A stretch of DNA of 64,000 nt from Desulfovibrio sp. (GTDB lineage Bacteria > Desulfobacterota > Desulfovibrionia > Desulfovibrionales > Desulfovibrionaceae), in NCBI RefSeq assembly GCF_034006445.1, contig NZ_JAVESS010000012.1:1-64000 (forward strand). The letters are read 5' to 3'. The notes beneath the pieces are model-generated. The model worked only from the letters and a program-made list of their open reading frames with translations, was not told the DNA's origin and made no database searches. Each line of letters opens with the position of its first letter. The stretch's first letter is position 1. Positions 26,849-36,299 of this stretch are shown one piece after another. The position numbers and the translations under genes are program-made.

Positions 26849-28141
26849 ATGAAGACGATAACGCCATCTACCCGAAGATCTACCCCGATTGTTTCGCACA
26901 CATTTTTAACCAACCTGAAGGCGACTGGCGAGGTGCAAAGAGTGCCGGTTGGCGAGTCGCTTTACCTCCAGATCTCCGCCAAAGGCAAAAAGACCTGGTA
27001 CCTCAGATACGACACCCTCACTCCTGACGGAAAGCGCAAACAGAATATTGTCAGCCTGGGCCAGTTTCCCAAAATGGGGATCAAAGAAGCTCGAGCCGAA
27101 GCTGAATCAAGAAGAGACCTGTCGAAAGAAGAAAACGCGAACCTGGTACAAGTGCGCAAAGAAGAGCTCATCAGAAAAGCCCAGGCCAGCGTCGTCCACA
27201 CCTTTCAAAATGTGGCCGAGTCCTGGCTCAATTTGAAAATGGCGGAATGGGAAGGACGTTCGGGCAAGCAAAACCGGGGACGCCTTGCCGCCAACGTCTA
27301 TCCCGTCATTGGCGATCTATCGATTGACAAAATTACGGTCAATGACATCGAGCACGCACTGAAACACGTTATTTCACGAGGCTCGCTTGAAGTTGCCCGG
27401 CGTGTGCATACTTTGATCGTCAGCGTTTTCAAATACGCTCTGGCTAAAGGCTTAATCCAGAATCCGGATATCATCGTCAGGCTGAGCTGGTACAAAGAGC
27501 AAATGCCCAAACGGAAGAAAAAGAGCCTGTATTCTGAAGAGCTTGGCCCGGAAGATGTTGGCCAACTGCTGCGAAGCTTAGAGGAACACAGAACCCGTTG
27601 GACCATTCCCGTTGCCACGGCCATGCAACTGGCCCCCTATTGCGCAGTACGCCCCTCCGAACTCCTGGAAGCGAAATGGAGCGAGTTCAACCTTGATGCG
27701 GCAGAATGGGTTATCCCGGCTGAACGCATGAAAAAGGGCCTGCCTCATCTTGTGCCGCTGCCGCGCCAGGCTGTTGCACTTTTCAAAAAAATGTACGCGT
27801 TTTCCGGCCAACAAGAGCTGGTGTTTCCGTCCACCTCTACCAAAGGCAAGGGCAAAGCCGTCAGCAGCATGGCCCTGATTCAGGCTTTTAGGAAAATGGG
27901 CTATACTGCGGAAAATGGAAACAGATTTGTGACCCACGCCTTCCGTGGCCTGTTCTCCACCACGGCCTACAACATCCTCGGCGCGTCATCCCTGGCTGTG
28001 GAACTGCAACTCGCCCACGTCGAGCAAAACAAGGTCAAAGCGGCTTACCACAAGACAAGCATGCGTACCGCCTTGGCAGAGCGCCGGGCACTGCTCCAAC
28101 AATATGCAGATTACCTGGATGAGTTGAGGGCGAAGGCTTAA
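26849..28141 (+). CDS. Tyrosine recombinase, P4-type tRNA integrase (430 aa)
   Basis: The integrase cuts and joins DNA between att sites. The amino-terminal 110 residues are the arm-binding domain seen in P4-like integrases (GESLYLQISAKGKKTWYLRY, SLGQFPKMGIKEAR). The core domain precedes the catalytic part, in which the required residues are present: R268 (CAVRPSELL), Lys near 294 (MKKGLPHLVPL), H363 and R366 (HAFRG), H390 (LAHVEQ) and the nucleophile Y400 (AAYHK). The protein looks complete and active. It lies 190 bp after att copy 1 and points into the island. Confidence 0.95.
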   Translation: MKTITPSTRRSTPIVSHTFLTNLKATGEVQRVPVGESLYLQISAKGKKTWYLRYDTLTPDGKRKQNIVSLGQFPKMGIKEARAEAESRRDLSKEENANLVQVRKEELIRKAQASVVHTFQNVAESWLNLKMAEWEGRSGKQNRGRLAANVYPVIGDLSIDKITVNDIEHALKHVISRGSLEVARRVHTLIVSVFKYALAKGLIQNPDIIVRLSWYKEQMPKRKKKSLYSEELGPEDVGQLLRSLEEHRTRWTIPVATAMQLAPYCAVRPSELLEAKWSEFNLDAAEWVIPAERMKKGLPHLVPLPRQAVALFKKMYAFSGQQELVFPSTSTKGKGKAVSSMALIQAFRKMGYTAENGNRFVTHAFRGLFSTTAYNILGASSLAVELQLAHVEQNKVKAAYHKTSMRTALAERRALLQQYADYLDELRAKA

Positions 28142-28185
28142 AGAGTATGTAATGTTTGTTTAAGAACTATGCTATAGAGGTGATT

Positions 28186-30030
28186 ATGCCAACACCAAAA
28201 GATCTTCTTGAAGAGCTTGAGCGCCTTGAAAATTCCATTCTTGAAAACATGCAACGCGCCATTCCTGAAGAAGAACAAGACAAGAGCCTATTTTTTATCG
28301 AACTCATCAGAACATATGACTACTGGTTTCTTCTAAATGATTTATTTCCTGAGGATAAACGACTATCCGCATGGGCTTTGCATGTAATGCAGTGTTCCTG
28401 GCCCCGTGTTGTCAAATCACTGTATGGATCTCTAAAAAAACTTAAAGGATTTCCAGCTGCTCAGTGGACTCCAATCCTTAAGCAATATGAAATGAATTAC
28501 CTGCATGGTGCTGGCTATTCAGCGATATTGGACAGGTTTCAAGAGGAATATAAAGCTGGGCTACTTGATATCGTAAAAAATGAACAAAGTGAGTGGCATG
28601 TCAATGCACGCCCAGGAACAGAAATTCAATTTATGGACCAATATGATTTAAGTTATATGAATGATTTTTATTATAAACCATATGAATATAAAAAATCTTA
28701 CTTTAAAAAATGGGCTCCACATGTAGAGGGCAGCATTGATGACCTGATTAAAGACTTTGAATACGGAGCTCTGCTGAGGCGAGATAGAATTTATAAAGAT
28801 GCCAAGGCTCTTGCAGGTGAATTCAGAGAGGCGATATTTCCTTATCCCGTAAGATGGGGAAACATACTAGGCTACAATGCGTCTGACAATATTTGTTTAA
28901 CAATGTTTGAACAGGCATATGATCAAGTCAGGAAATGGATGCATGATGCAGGTGTAGATAGTAATTGTATATTGTTTGACGATATAAGCGCGCTGGATTT
29001 ATCAATTGTCGTTGCGCAATTAGTTGCAACACATATGATTCATTCTAGATTTATATTTTATGCAATGGAGAAAAAAGATTTCAGTATAGACATAGATTTC
29101 AGCATAACAATTTGGTCAATATCAGACGACATTATCAACGGGACAAGATTTCTATATGGTATTGAACCAAAAAAAATTCAAAAAATATTGAATATTATTA
29201 CGCTAAATGATCGAACATACGATATCGTTGCAAATGGCAAAAACTTTGATATGCCGCTTCTAGTTGATATGGGAAATGGGCTATACATAAGACCAATATC
29301 ATCATTAGGTAAAAATCCGTTTGGATTTATCAAACGAGTTTTGGCAAAGAATGAAGCGAAGGCATACAATCTACTGATTAAGCATCAGGAAAAAATGCTC
29401 CGGGACGATATTTACAGATTTTTTGGTGGAAACAGGTTTCAATGTCTTGATAGTAATATAAAGCTTAAAGCTCCATCTGGAAAAATACTGACAGATGTGG
29501 ATGCTTCCATATTTGACGTTATAACAAATACTTTGGCTGTATTTCAGCTCAAATGGCAGGACTATAGAACGACTAGTGTTCAGGAACTGCGAAGCAAGGC
29601 AAAAAATCTATCAGAAGAAACAGACAAATGGGCATATAATGTTGAAAAGTGGTTCAAGACTGTGAGCTCTGAGCAGGCAACGCGTACGTTCAAGATAAAA
29701 AGCAAATCTGATTATGTAATAGTGTTATTTTTTGTTGTATCAAGAGAAGTATCTTATATAGAAGGGTATGGCTACTATCCCAAGCACCCATCTATCGCCA
29801 TTGCAAATTATCCATATTTTTCGCGACTAAGAACAGAAATTGGACCTCATGCAAATACTTTTTTGCTCATGCATAAAGCAATCTCAGAAAAGCGTGCCGA
29901 CATCAGCAAGATAAAAGCTGAGCCTGTATCATTTGAACTTGAAAATCATAAATTTATTTGTGATCGGTACTGGTTTAGCATGTCTAACCAGCATGAGAAG
30001 GGAGATGATGGCGACTTGCCGTCTTCATAG
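28186..30030 (+). CDS. Unknown island protein with PD-(D/E)XK-like motif (614 aa)
   Basis: I do not recognise the family. The gene is clearly AT-richer than the backbone, which suggests transfer. The start is ATG 28186 with GAGGTG before it. Near residue 440 there is a run KILTDVDASIFDVITN followed by TLAVFQLKWQDY, the pattern of an acidic residue then Q-x-K seen in the active sites of PD-(D/E)XK nucleases, and it follows KAPSGK as usual for the strand before. The rest is mostly helical, with no signal peptide or membrane segment. It lies 44 bp after the integrase. I infer a nuclease-like role in conflict, uncertain. Confidence 0.5.
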   Translation: MPTPKDLLEELERLENSILENMQRAIPEEEQDKSLFFIELIRTYDYWFLLNDLFPEDKRLSAWALHVMQCSWPRVVKSLYGSLKKLKGFPAAQWTPILKQYEMNYLHGAGYSAILDRFQEEYKAGLLDIVKNEQSEWHVNARPGTEIQFMDQYDLSYMNDFYYKPYEYKKSYFKKWAPHVEGSIDDLIKDFEYGALLRRDRIYKDAKALAGEFREAIFPYPVRWGNILGYNASDNICLTMFEQAYDQVRKWMHDAGVDSNCILFDDISALDLSIVVAQLVATHMIHSRFIFYAMEKKDFSIDIDFSITIWSISDDIINGTRFLYGIEPKKIQKILNIITLNDRTYDIVANGKNFDMPLLVDMGNGLYIRPISSLGKNPFGFIKRVLAKNEAKAYNLLIKHQEKMLRDDIYRFFGGNRFQCLDSNIKLKAPSGKILTDVDASIFDVITNTLAVFQLKWQDYRTTSVQELRSKAKNLSEETDKWAYNVEKWFKTVSSEQATRTFKIKSKSDYVIVLFFVVSREVSYIEGYGYYPKHPSIAIANYPYFSRLRTEIGPHANTFLLMHKAISEKRADISKIKAEPVSFELENHKFICDRYWFSMSNQHEKGDDGDLPSS

Positions 30031-30209
30031 CGAGCTGAATATTTTTGAAGTTAATATTAAAAATCTGTCAACACTTTTTTGTCCACACAGTACAGCCCTG
30101 TGCAATGTAGTACCTTTTCAAACAACGCTTTTTTGAAGCCGATATAGTCCGCTAAAAAAGTCATGATACGTTTCCTGTAAGAGTCAAAGACCATTCAGGA
30201 GGTGTAACT

Positions 30210-30431
30210 ATGACTACCATGACCACAGTCCCGACCGTCGGATTTCTCCGTCTTCCCCAAATCTTACAACTTGTCCCCATCAGCAAAAGCGCATGGTGGG
30301 AAGGCTGCAAAACTGGCCGCTTCCCCAAACCCGTCAAACTCGGCCCGCGCACAACTGCCTGGAAGGCGGAGGACATAGCGGAGTTGGTGAACATGCTAGG
30401 AAAGCAAGAAAAAACAAGCGATAAAGTGTAA
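30210..30431 (+). CDS. AlpA-family DNA-binding regulator (73 aa)
   Basis: A small MerR-like winged-helix protein: FLRLPQILQLVPISKSAWWE and KTGRFPKPVKLGPRTTAW match the AlpA signature (recognition helix then GRFPxPxKLGxRxxxWxxxDI). In P4-like elements such proteins promote excision or switch on the integrase. A GGAGGT ribosome-binding sequence precedes the ATG. It has its own strong terminator. Confidence 0.9.
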   Translation: MTTMTTVPTVGFLRLPQILQLVPISKSAWWEGCKTGRFPKPVKLGPRTTAWKAEDIAELVNMLGKQEKTSDKV

Positions 30432-30438
30432 GCATAAA

Positions 30439-30487
30439 CAACAAAGCACAGGGATGACAGCCAGCACTGTGTCCCTGTGCTTTGTTG
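30439..30487. terminator. Bidirectional terminator between alpA-like gene and defence cluster
   Basis: 16-bp perfect stem CAACAAAGCACAGGGA / TCCCTGTGCTTTGTTG with a 17-base loop. The alpA-like gene and the AIPR gene converge on either side. Confidence 0.75.
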
Positions 30488-30607
30488 TTGCATTGTGTTG
30501 CCTTCAAAAATACAAAATTATAATAATACCTTTTGAGTTTATTACAAATTCAATGTCATCTACTAAGCATTGTTCACTGTCTTGTCTTGTAGTTGCACTA
30601 AAATTCT

Positions 30608-32680
30608 CTACCCAATAGTAATCCCCTCGCACTTTGCCTTCTCAAGTATTTCTACCAAAATACGGCATTGCTTTTCGGACGGAATCTTTGAAGGAAGCTG
30701 TGTCGCTACAGCAAGAATTCCGTATTCTTTCTCAGAAAGAAGCTTTTTTGCAGACAGCTCGTTCATGATACGCTGCCAGTGTGGTGCTGGAATGCTGACC
30801 ACCAGCTTCTGTGCTGCTATTCCATCATCTACCAATTGTACCTTCACGGCATTCCGATTCTGTTCTTTTTCCTCTTCTCTGGAGACAAGCAGGCTCCGGA
30901 AATTTTCCGACTGTCTTGCTTCAAGGGTCGAAATGTCATCTTTCAGAGTACTCCAACAGATATCTTTCTTGAACCACTCCGAGTCTCGGGGAAGGTTATC
31001 CGAGGGCTGGGTTATGTGGTCATTGATAAAGGAAGCACACGCGGCGATTGCTTCTCGTAAGGCATCTGGGATATCCTGTTGAATCCAAACTAGGGCAAAC
31101 GGGATGGCCTTTTTGTGGCGATGGGCAAGTTCTCCCAAGCAGGCAAGACTGTAATAAACAATATAGGAGCGTAGACTTCCGCCTGGCCTGTACCAGGGTT
31201 GGGCCGAAACAATGCGTTCTGTTTCACGAAATATTATGGCTCTGGCTACAATGCGTTTGAAATACTGCTCATTAAAATCCTCTGGCGATACATCCCATGT
31301 TTTTCCGATTCTGGTAGCATATTGAGCAAAGTTTTTTTGGCGTCCCTTGCTCACATACTTGGGGTGCTCATCCCAGACATTTTCATATTTTGCCAAATCT
31401 TCCTTGGTAAATAGCTGATTCTTCGGGAAAATTGCTTTAAACTTTCGCTGTTCTGCAAGAGTAAGCTTGCTTTGCGCTTCTGCGTATTGCCCACGTGCTC
31501 TTTCATAAAACCACCTGGTTTCTCTCTGGGCTCCGGAATGAGCCGGAGCCAATACCCGGCGTGAAAATTCCTCCATTCTGAGGTGGAATGGGGAATTGGA
31601 GAAGAAGTCTGCTGCTTTGACAGGGTTTTGCGTGTTGGCATATTCGGAAATTTTGGGGACGATTTCTTCGCTTTTTTCCGGATCAATAACTGACAGTTTC
31701 ATCTGGACAAAGACCTGATCCAGAGATGCCTTGTCTTTTCTTTGCGTATGAAAAAGAGATGCTGTTGTCTGACCACCGTTCACGATCTGGAGGTCTCGTA
31801 TCCTGGTTATGACAAGGCTTTCTTTTCCCTGATCGACATCAACCTCTTGAGCGGTTGCAGTTATCCCGTTGTTGTAAGCAAAAAACATGGTAGGCGAGTT
31901 GAGAATGGTTTCGCGAATGCCCTTGTTTACGTTACCCCGTGCCTGAAGGAATGTTCTGACGTTTTGCTCCAATAAACGGCTGTCATAGTCTCCATACAGT
32001 TTTGCAAGAACGTTTCCCGGCAGGGCCGCAAGGTAGGAACGGTAGTTGTCCGCTTGCAGGTCTACACGAAGACACGGGAGGCCATGTCCGAACATTTGCA
32101 GAAAATCGAGGTCCAGAGGCTCCTTACGACCGCGAGCACTGTATTGTCGGTAAAGGCGTGCCATGTCCCATACATGGTAAAAAATTGGTTTGTCGCAGAC
32201 GACTTCAGACTCAAGCTCTTTTACTCGTTCACTGAGGGCTCGTTCGGATAACAAAAACAGATTGATTTTTCTGAGACTGCCCAATCGGTCTTCAATCTGT
32301 CTGGCTAAAGAATACTCTGGCGAAGTAACTTCTAGCTCTTGCCAAAGTCGCTTTTTGCCACTTGATTCGAAAAAATTGACAAGCCGGCGGAAAATGGCCG
32401 TTATATCTGTCTGGGTCAGGGAAAGTAGCTCCATCCTCGATTCATAGTCGGCAATAAAAAGAGACAGAGTTCCTTCCTCGTCAAACCAGTAGCCATCGAC
32501 GCGCATCCCTCGCGGGGCCCGATAGTGACAAAATTCAACGTCTTCCACAAAGCCTGTTTCAGCCAGATCCTTGACGAAAAAATCGACAAACTCTTGCAAA
32601 TGGAAGTTGTTGTTGGCGGCTCCACCAGCGAAAATTTCCTGTCTGAACTCATGAAAAAAGTCCTGTAGAGACATTTCCAT
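30608..32680 (-). CDS. AIPR-family protein, abortive-infection phage resistance (690 aa)
   Basis: The protein contains the AIPR core in its middle: FLQARGNVNKGIRETI, MFFAYNNGITATAQ and DLQIVNGGQTTASLF, then VQMKLSVID and EYANTQNPVKAADF. AIPR proteins are implicated in phage defence in lactococci and are often found as the last gene of restriction-like clusters. The amino-terminal 200 residues are helical and unknown. Its start follows the stop codon of the gene before (TAGATG), showing tight coupling. The gene points toward the integrase side and ends at the shared terminator. Confidence 0.88.
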   Translation of the reverse strand: MEMSLQDFFHEFRQEIFAGGAANNNFHLQEFVDFFVKDLAETGFVEDVEFCHYRAPRGMRVDGYWFDEEGTLSLFIADYESRMELLSLTQTDITAIFRRLVNFFESSGKKRLWQELEVTSPEYSLARQIEDRLGSLRKINLFLLSERALSERVKELESEVVCDKPIFYHVWDMARLYRQYSARGRKEPLDLDFLQMFGHGLPCLRVDLQADNYRSYLAALPGNVLAKLYGDYDSRLLEQNVRTFLQARGNVNKGIRETILNSPTMFFAYNNGITATAQEVDVDQGKESLVITRIRDLQIVNGGQTTASLFHTQRKDKASLDQVFVQMKLSVIDPEKSEEIVPKISEYANTQNPVKAADFFSNSPFHLRMEEFSRRVLAPAHSGAQRETRWFYERARGQYAEAQSKLTLAEQRKFKAIFPKNQLFTKEDLAKYENVWDEHPKYVSKGRQKNFAQYATRIGKTWDVSPEDFNEQYFKRIVARAIIFRETERIVSAQPWYRPGGSLRSYIVYYSLACLGELAHRHKKAIPFALVWIQQDIPDALREAIAACASFINDHITQPSDNLPRDSEWFKKDICWSTLKDDISTLEARQSENFRSLLVSREEEKEQNRNAVKVQLVDDGIAAQKLVVSIPAPHWQRIMNELSAKKLLSEKEYGILAVATQLPSKIPSEKQCRILVEILEKAKCEGITIG

Positions 32681-33649
32681 CTAGAGCGCCTCCAAGAGAG
32701 TTTCAAAGGCACAGGAAAACGGTTCTATTTTTTCCAACTCAAGCTGGTATGATACTGATCTGACTCCGGCAGGTAACATGGAGCGAACCACCTTGGGGAA
32801 GTCTTTTTCGACAAGGTAGGCCTTCTTGTTAGTTGTTACCAATTTGGGGGTTTCATACTCGTGATGGGGGGCATACCCGTTTGCTGCAAGCTTGCTGTCA
32901 AAGCTTTCCAGGCTTTCTCTCTGTAACAGGTCACGAATATGTGTCACAAGCGCATTGAGCGACAAAGCTACATGGTTGTCCCGAGACTCTTGAAGAGTCA
33001 GAGTGAGAAGGTAGAGTTTTTCTTCAATAGACTCCAGTTGATCTTCGGAGGAAATCCGTACTGTGCTACGATCGGAGCTGGAGAGCGCTTTCACTTCAAC
33101 GGCCCTTCCTGAATAGATAAAGTCTTGATGTACCCATTCCGGACCTGTCCACGCCATCACTGCTGAGGCAGGATTCAAACCGACCTCAAGCAGCTTGTTC
33201 AAAAAGACAAGTTCGGCAAAAAGGCCACGGTATTCCTGAATGGTTAAGAGTCGAGAATTTTGTCCGGACAAAAAGGTTCGCCATCGCTTCAAGTGCTGCA
33301 TGGCCACAGAAATTGCTACATCCGGACGGTGCACTTCTATGAGGCTATGGAACAGGCTTTTGCACAAAGCATGAAAAAGATCGCAGTCAACTTGCCTGTC
33401 GAGAGTTAAGACCAACAATTGACAGTCCGTTGCAGGATCTTGGCGGAGGTCTGTGTCCACGCCTTTCACGGTAATCTTTTCTTGCACGAAAAGATTGCGG
33501 TGATCGCCTGTCAGTGAAATCAAAAAGAGAAGTTTTCCCTGAACATCCTTTCCCCAATAGGCAGGAATTACACTTCCATCAGGAATGAGTCTGACATTAT
33601 AGTCTCTCTCCGGTGTTGCAATCTCGTCCCACGGTAAGGAATTACTCAT
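32681..33649 (-). CDS. PD-(D/E)XK motif protein, DUF4420 type (322 aa)
   Basis: Residues 150-200 hold EYRGLFAELVFLNKLLEVG and HQDFIYSGRAVEVKALSSS, in which the D and E-x-K residues (QDF, VEVKA) form the nuclease-like site. Such proteins are known as partners of Z1 ATPases. ATG 33649 has a strong GAGGAGG ribosome-binding sequence and overlaps the end of the Z1 gene by eight bases; the frame extends to GTG 33685 but that is unlikely. It is probably the cutting subunit of the cluster (inference). Confidence 0.85.
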   Translation of the reverse strand: MSNSLPWDEIATPERDYNVRLIPDGSVIPAYWGKDVQGKLLFLISLTGDHRNLFVQEKITVKGVDTDLRQDPATDCQLLVLTLDRQVDCDLFHALCKSLFHSLIEVHRPDVAISVAMQHLKRWRTFLSGQNSRLLTIQEYRGLFAELVFLNKLLEVGLNPASAVMAWTGPEWVHQDFIYSGRAVEVKALSSSDRSTVRISSEDQLESIEEKLYLLTLTLQESRDNHVALSLNALVTHIRDLLQRESLESFDSKLAANGYAPHHEYETPKLVTTNKKAYLVEKDFPKVVRSMLPAGVRSVSYQLELEKIEPFSCAFETLLEAL

Positions 33650-36299
33650 CGAAATCCTCCTCGTCTTCCGGATTGTCCAATACACCCTGCATATTCTGAA
33701 CCCAGACCCTGTTTGCAGCTATCTCAACGGTGTGCGAGTAGTCTCCAAAGGGGAAGCTGATACCAAATGCCGGTACGCGCCGATACGCAACATCCGGAAA
33801 TTCCAGTATGTGCACCATCAGTAGCGGCTTGTTCCTCACTTCACGATAGTGCACGTCAGACGGTTTGCCACTCATTTTTTGATCTTGCTCATTGTATTCT
33901 TGGGCCAGCAAACGCGCTTTCTCTATCTGCTCTGGCGTAAGTCCCAGTTTTTCATCCCCACGGCTGGCAACTCGATTTTTGGCTGTTCGCCATGCCGTTC
34001 CTTCCCAAGGTTTTGCTGTACGCTTTTGAGCTCCCAGCTTGTATTGGCTTCCCTCTTCTCCATTATCTTTGAGAGAAACAAAAACTACATCGCCTTTGGG
34101 GTGCAGGTCGGAGATTTCATGCAGGTATAACGTTGCGGCATATTTGGCATCGGCCATGTCTGGATGGGCTTCAAATTTCTCCAGAAAATCTTCGATTACT
34201 GCAACATTAACATCCTTGGCCCACCATCCTTTCTCTGTCGGAACAATCTGAGCGGCAAGACCATTTGTCCAAAACTCTTCAATCAAATTTTCGTTTTTGA
34301 TGTTTGTTCTGTTGTCCGTAGGCAAGATATAACTTTCAACAAGTCTGCCACTCAGATTTTGTCGAATTTTTATCTTGGCGGCACTTAGCATTTTGTTTGC
34401 TGCAGTGATCAAAAGCTTTTCCGGGTGAGTTTCCACGTAAAGGCCAAACTGACGAGGAGTAAGACCATCCCTACGCATCTTCCTTATCTGTTGCCGTAGT
34501 TCTTCTGTTTTTTCGGCAATATGCCCATACCAATCTATGGAATCTGGTGACAAATACACTCGGCACAGATCTTCATAGCCAGGCCGATAACCAAACCATC
34601 TCCCCATCTGCATCAATGTATCGTACATGCGCGTGTTTCGATACATATAGCTCATCCAAAGTCCTTCCAGAGTCAACCCTCGTGACAGGCTCAAGCCTCC
34701 AATGGCCACGGCTGTCAGTCCGTGCCCATCTTTTTCGTATTTCTTGTAATCGAGTACTTCATCGGACTTACTGTTTATAACAAAGAACTTCAAAGTATCG
34801 AATGCCGAAAGCAGGTTTGCTTTTACATCATCCCAGTCTACGCCGCATTCTATAAACTCAGAATCATAAGCTTCACGTAATGCCTGCATGTATTTATTTC
34901 TTGATGAGATATCTTCCGGCATTGCATAGTTTGCTTTTACTGCTTCTCTTAGCTTTTTTTCGTGAAGCGCAAGAATATTTTTAACCGTCCGCTGGACGGC
35001 AACAAACCTGGACACATTGACTAGCATGGAGCAATGTTTGTTGTTTTGTCCTCGGCAGTTTCTGATAGTTTTGCCAACAATGAATTGGTTGAATGCCTTG
35101 TACAGGCTTGGCGGAAGCTCTGTAAGCGGGATATCTTTTTTATGTGTCAGCGGCAGGTAGTCTTCACAATCTCGAATCTCGCGCAATATTTTACTACTGC
35201 TTTCGTCTTCAAGGAAAACCTTGTCGGGACCAAAATAGGTGTTGGGAGCATCCAGAGAATAGATAAAATCTTTCGGGAACAGTTCTTCCCGAACATCCTG
35301 GTCGTACGCCTCCGGGTTGATAAAAATATTGGCAAAAGGAGTTGCGGTGTATCCTACATAACAGGATTTGGCGAAAAGATTCAAAATTTGACGTAACCAC
35401 GCGTTTGTTTTTGTTGGATCAAGCTCCGGCTTGTTTGTGTTGATCGAAGCATTGTCCGCCTCGTCGTCGATCATCAACATCGGGACATCGGTTATCTGCC
35501 CATTTTTCGAATTCAGCTCTTTCAGCCATTTGTGCAGTGCCTGGAGTGTAGTTACGTTCTTTTTGATCACCAGAACAATGGGCTTGCTGAAGTCATTCAG
35601 TTTCCAGCCACTTTTCTCGGCAGTATTCTTGTTGAAGTCTTCGTTGATGTTGGTAAGCGTGGCCGGGTGGGGGAAGTCGGAAGAAAATCTGCCTACGCCA
35701 ACAATGACTCGGTTGCCAGGGTCGCTGGACCGCCCGATAAACCCTTCGTCCATCCGTTCCTGGGTTTGCTTGCGCAAATTGTTATGGATACCGGCAATAA
35801 CAATAATAAATTTGTAACCTGCATCGGCAGCTCTGGCCACCAGCCCCATGTAGTTTGCGGTTTTTCCCGACTGGACGTGTCCTATAACTAGGCCCCGGCG
35901 GTCCCATGCCCCTTCACTCAAGGGATCTTGCAGATGACCAAGGATGCGTCCGCCAGTATCACTCAGGGCTTGTACGACCTGTGGTGCCCAGCCCTCCTGG
36001 CGTAAATATTTTTCATAGGCTTCGGAATATATCCAGGAGATGCTTCTTTTCAGCATCCATTCTTCGTCATGAGGAGTCTCTGTATCTACAATGGAGACGC
36101 CCTGTCCCATACGCGAGTCGATTGCCACTAGCGCCTGTTCCACAACGTTTGCAATGTCTCCAACAAAACCGGAAAGTTGAGCAAGTATTTTGGCTTTTTC
36201 TTCTACCTCCTCCCTTGTGGGGGGAGGCGTTTTGTCTCCAAGAAGAGAGATAAGAGAACTGGCGAGTTGTTTTTCTTTTTCCAATGCCGAATTACTCAT
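33642..36299 (-). CDS. Z1-domain superfamily II helicase-like ATPase (885 aa)
   Basis: A large P-loop ATPase. The Walker A motif GHVQSGKTANY is at about residue 142, the Walker B region MLMIDDEADN at about 277, motif III-like GYTATPFAN at 318. The Z1 domain follows in the second half: GGLSLSRGLTLEGLWMSY and LMQMGRWFGYRPGY, near 540-570, which correspond to helicase motifs V and VI. The start is ATG 36299 with GGAGGGG before it, overlapping the end of the MutL-like gene. The Z1 family is known mainly from restriction-like clusters; it is thought to act as a DNA translocase or helicase. Confidence 0.92.
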   Translation of the reverse strand: MSNSALEKEKQLASSLISLLGDKTPPPTREEVEEKAKILAQLSGFVGDIANVVEQALVAIDSRMGQGVSIVDTETPHDEEWMLKRSISWIYSEAYEKYLRQEGWAPQVVQALSDTGGRILGHLQDPLSEGAWDRRGLVIGHVQSGKTANYMGLVARAADAGYKFIIVIAGIHNNLRKQTQERMDEGFIGRSSDPGNRVIVGVGRFSSDFPHPATLTNINEDFNKNTAEKSGWKLNDFSKPIVLVIKKNVTTLQALHKWLKELNSKNGQITDVPMLMIDDEADNASINTNKPELDPTKTNAWLRQILNLFAKSCYVGYTATPFANIFINPEAYDQDVREELFPKDFIYSLDAPNTYFGPDKVFLEDESSSKILREIRDCEDYLPLTHKKDIPLTELPPSLYKAFNQFIVGKTIRNCRGQNNKHCSMLVNVSRFVAVQRTVKNILALHEKKLREAVKANYAMPEDISSRNKYMQALREAYDSEFIECGVDWDDVKANLLSAFDTLKFFVINSKSDEVLDYKKYEKDGHGLTAVAIGGLSLSRGLTLEGLWMSYMYRNTRMYDTLMQMGRWFGYRPGYEDLCRVYLSPDSIDWYGHIAEKTEELRQQIRKMRRDGLTPRQFGLYVETHPEKLLITAANKMLSAAKIKIRQNLSGRLVESYILPTDNRTNIKNENLIEEFWTNGLAAQIVPTEKGWWAKDVNVAVIEDFLEKFEAHPDMADAKYAATLYLHEISDLHPKGDVVFVSLKDNGEEGSQYKLGAQKRTAKPWEGTAWRTAKNRVASRGDEKLGLTPEQIEKARLLAQEYNEQDQKMSGKPSDVHYREVRNKPLLMVHILEFPDVAYRRVPAFGISFPFGDYSHTVEIAANRVWVQNMQGVLDNPEDEEDFDE

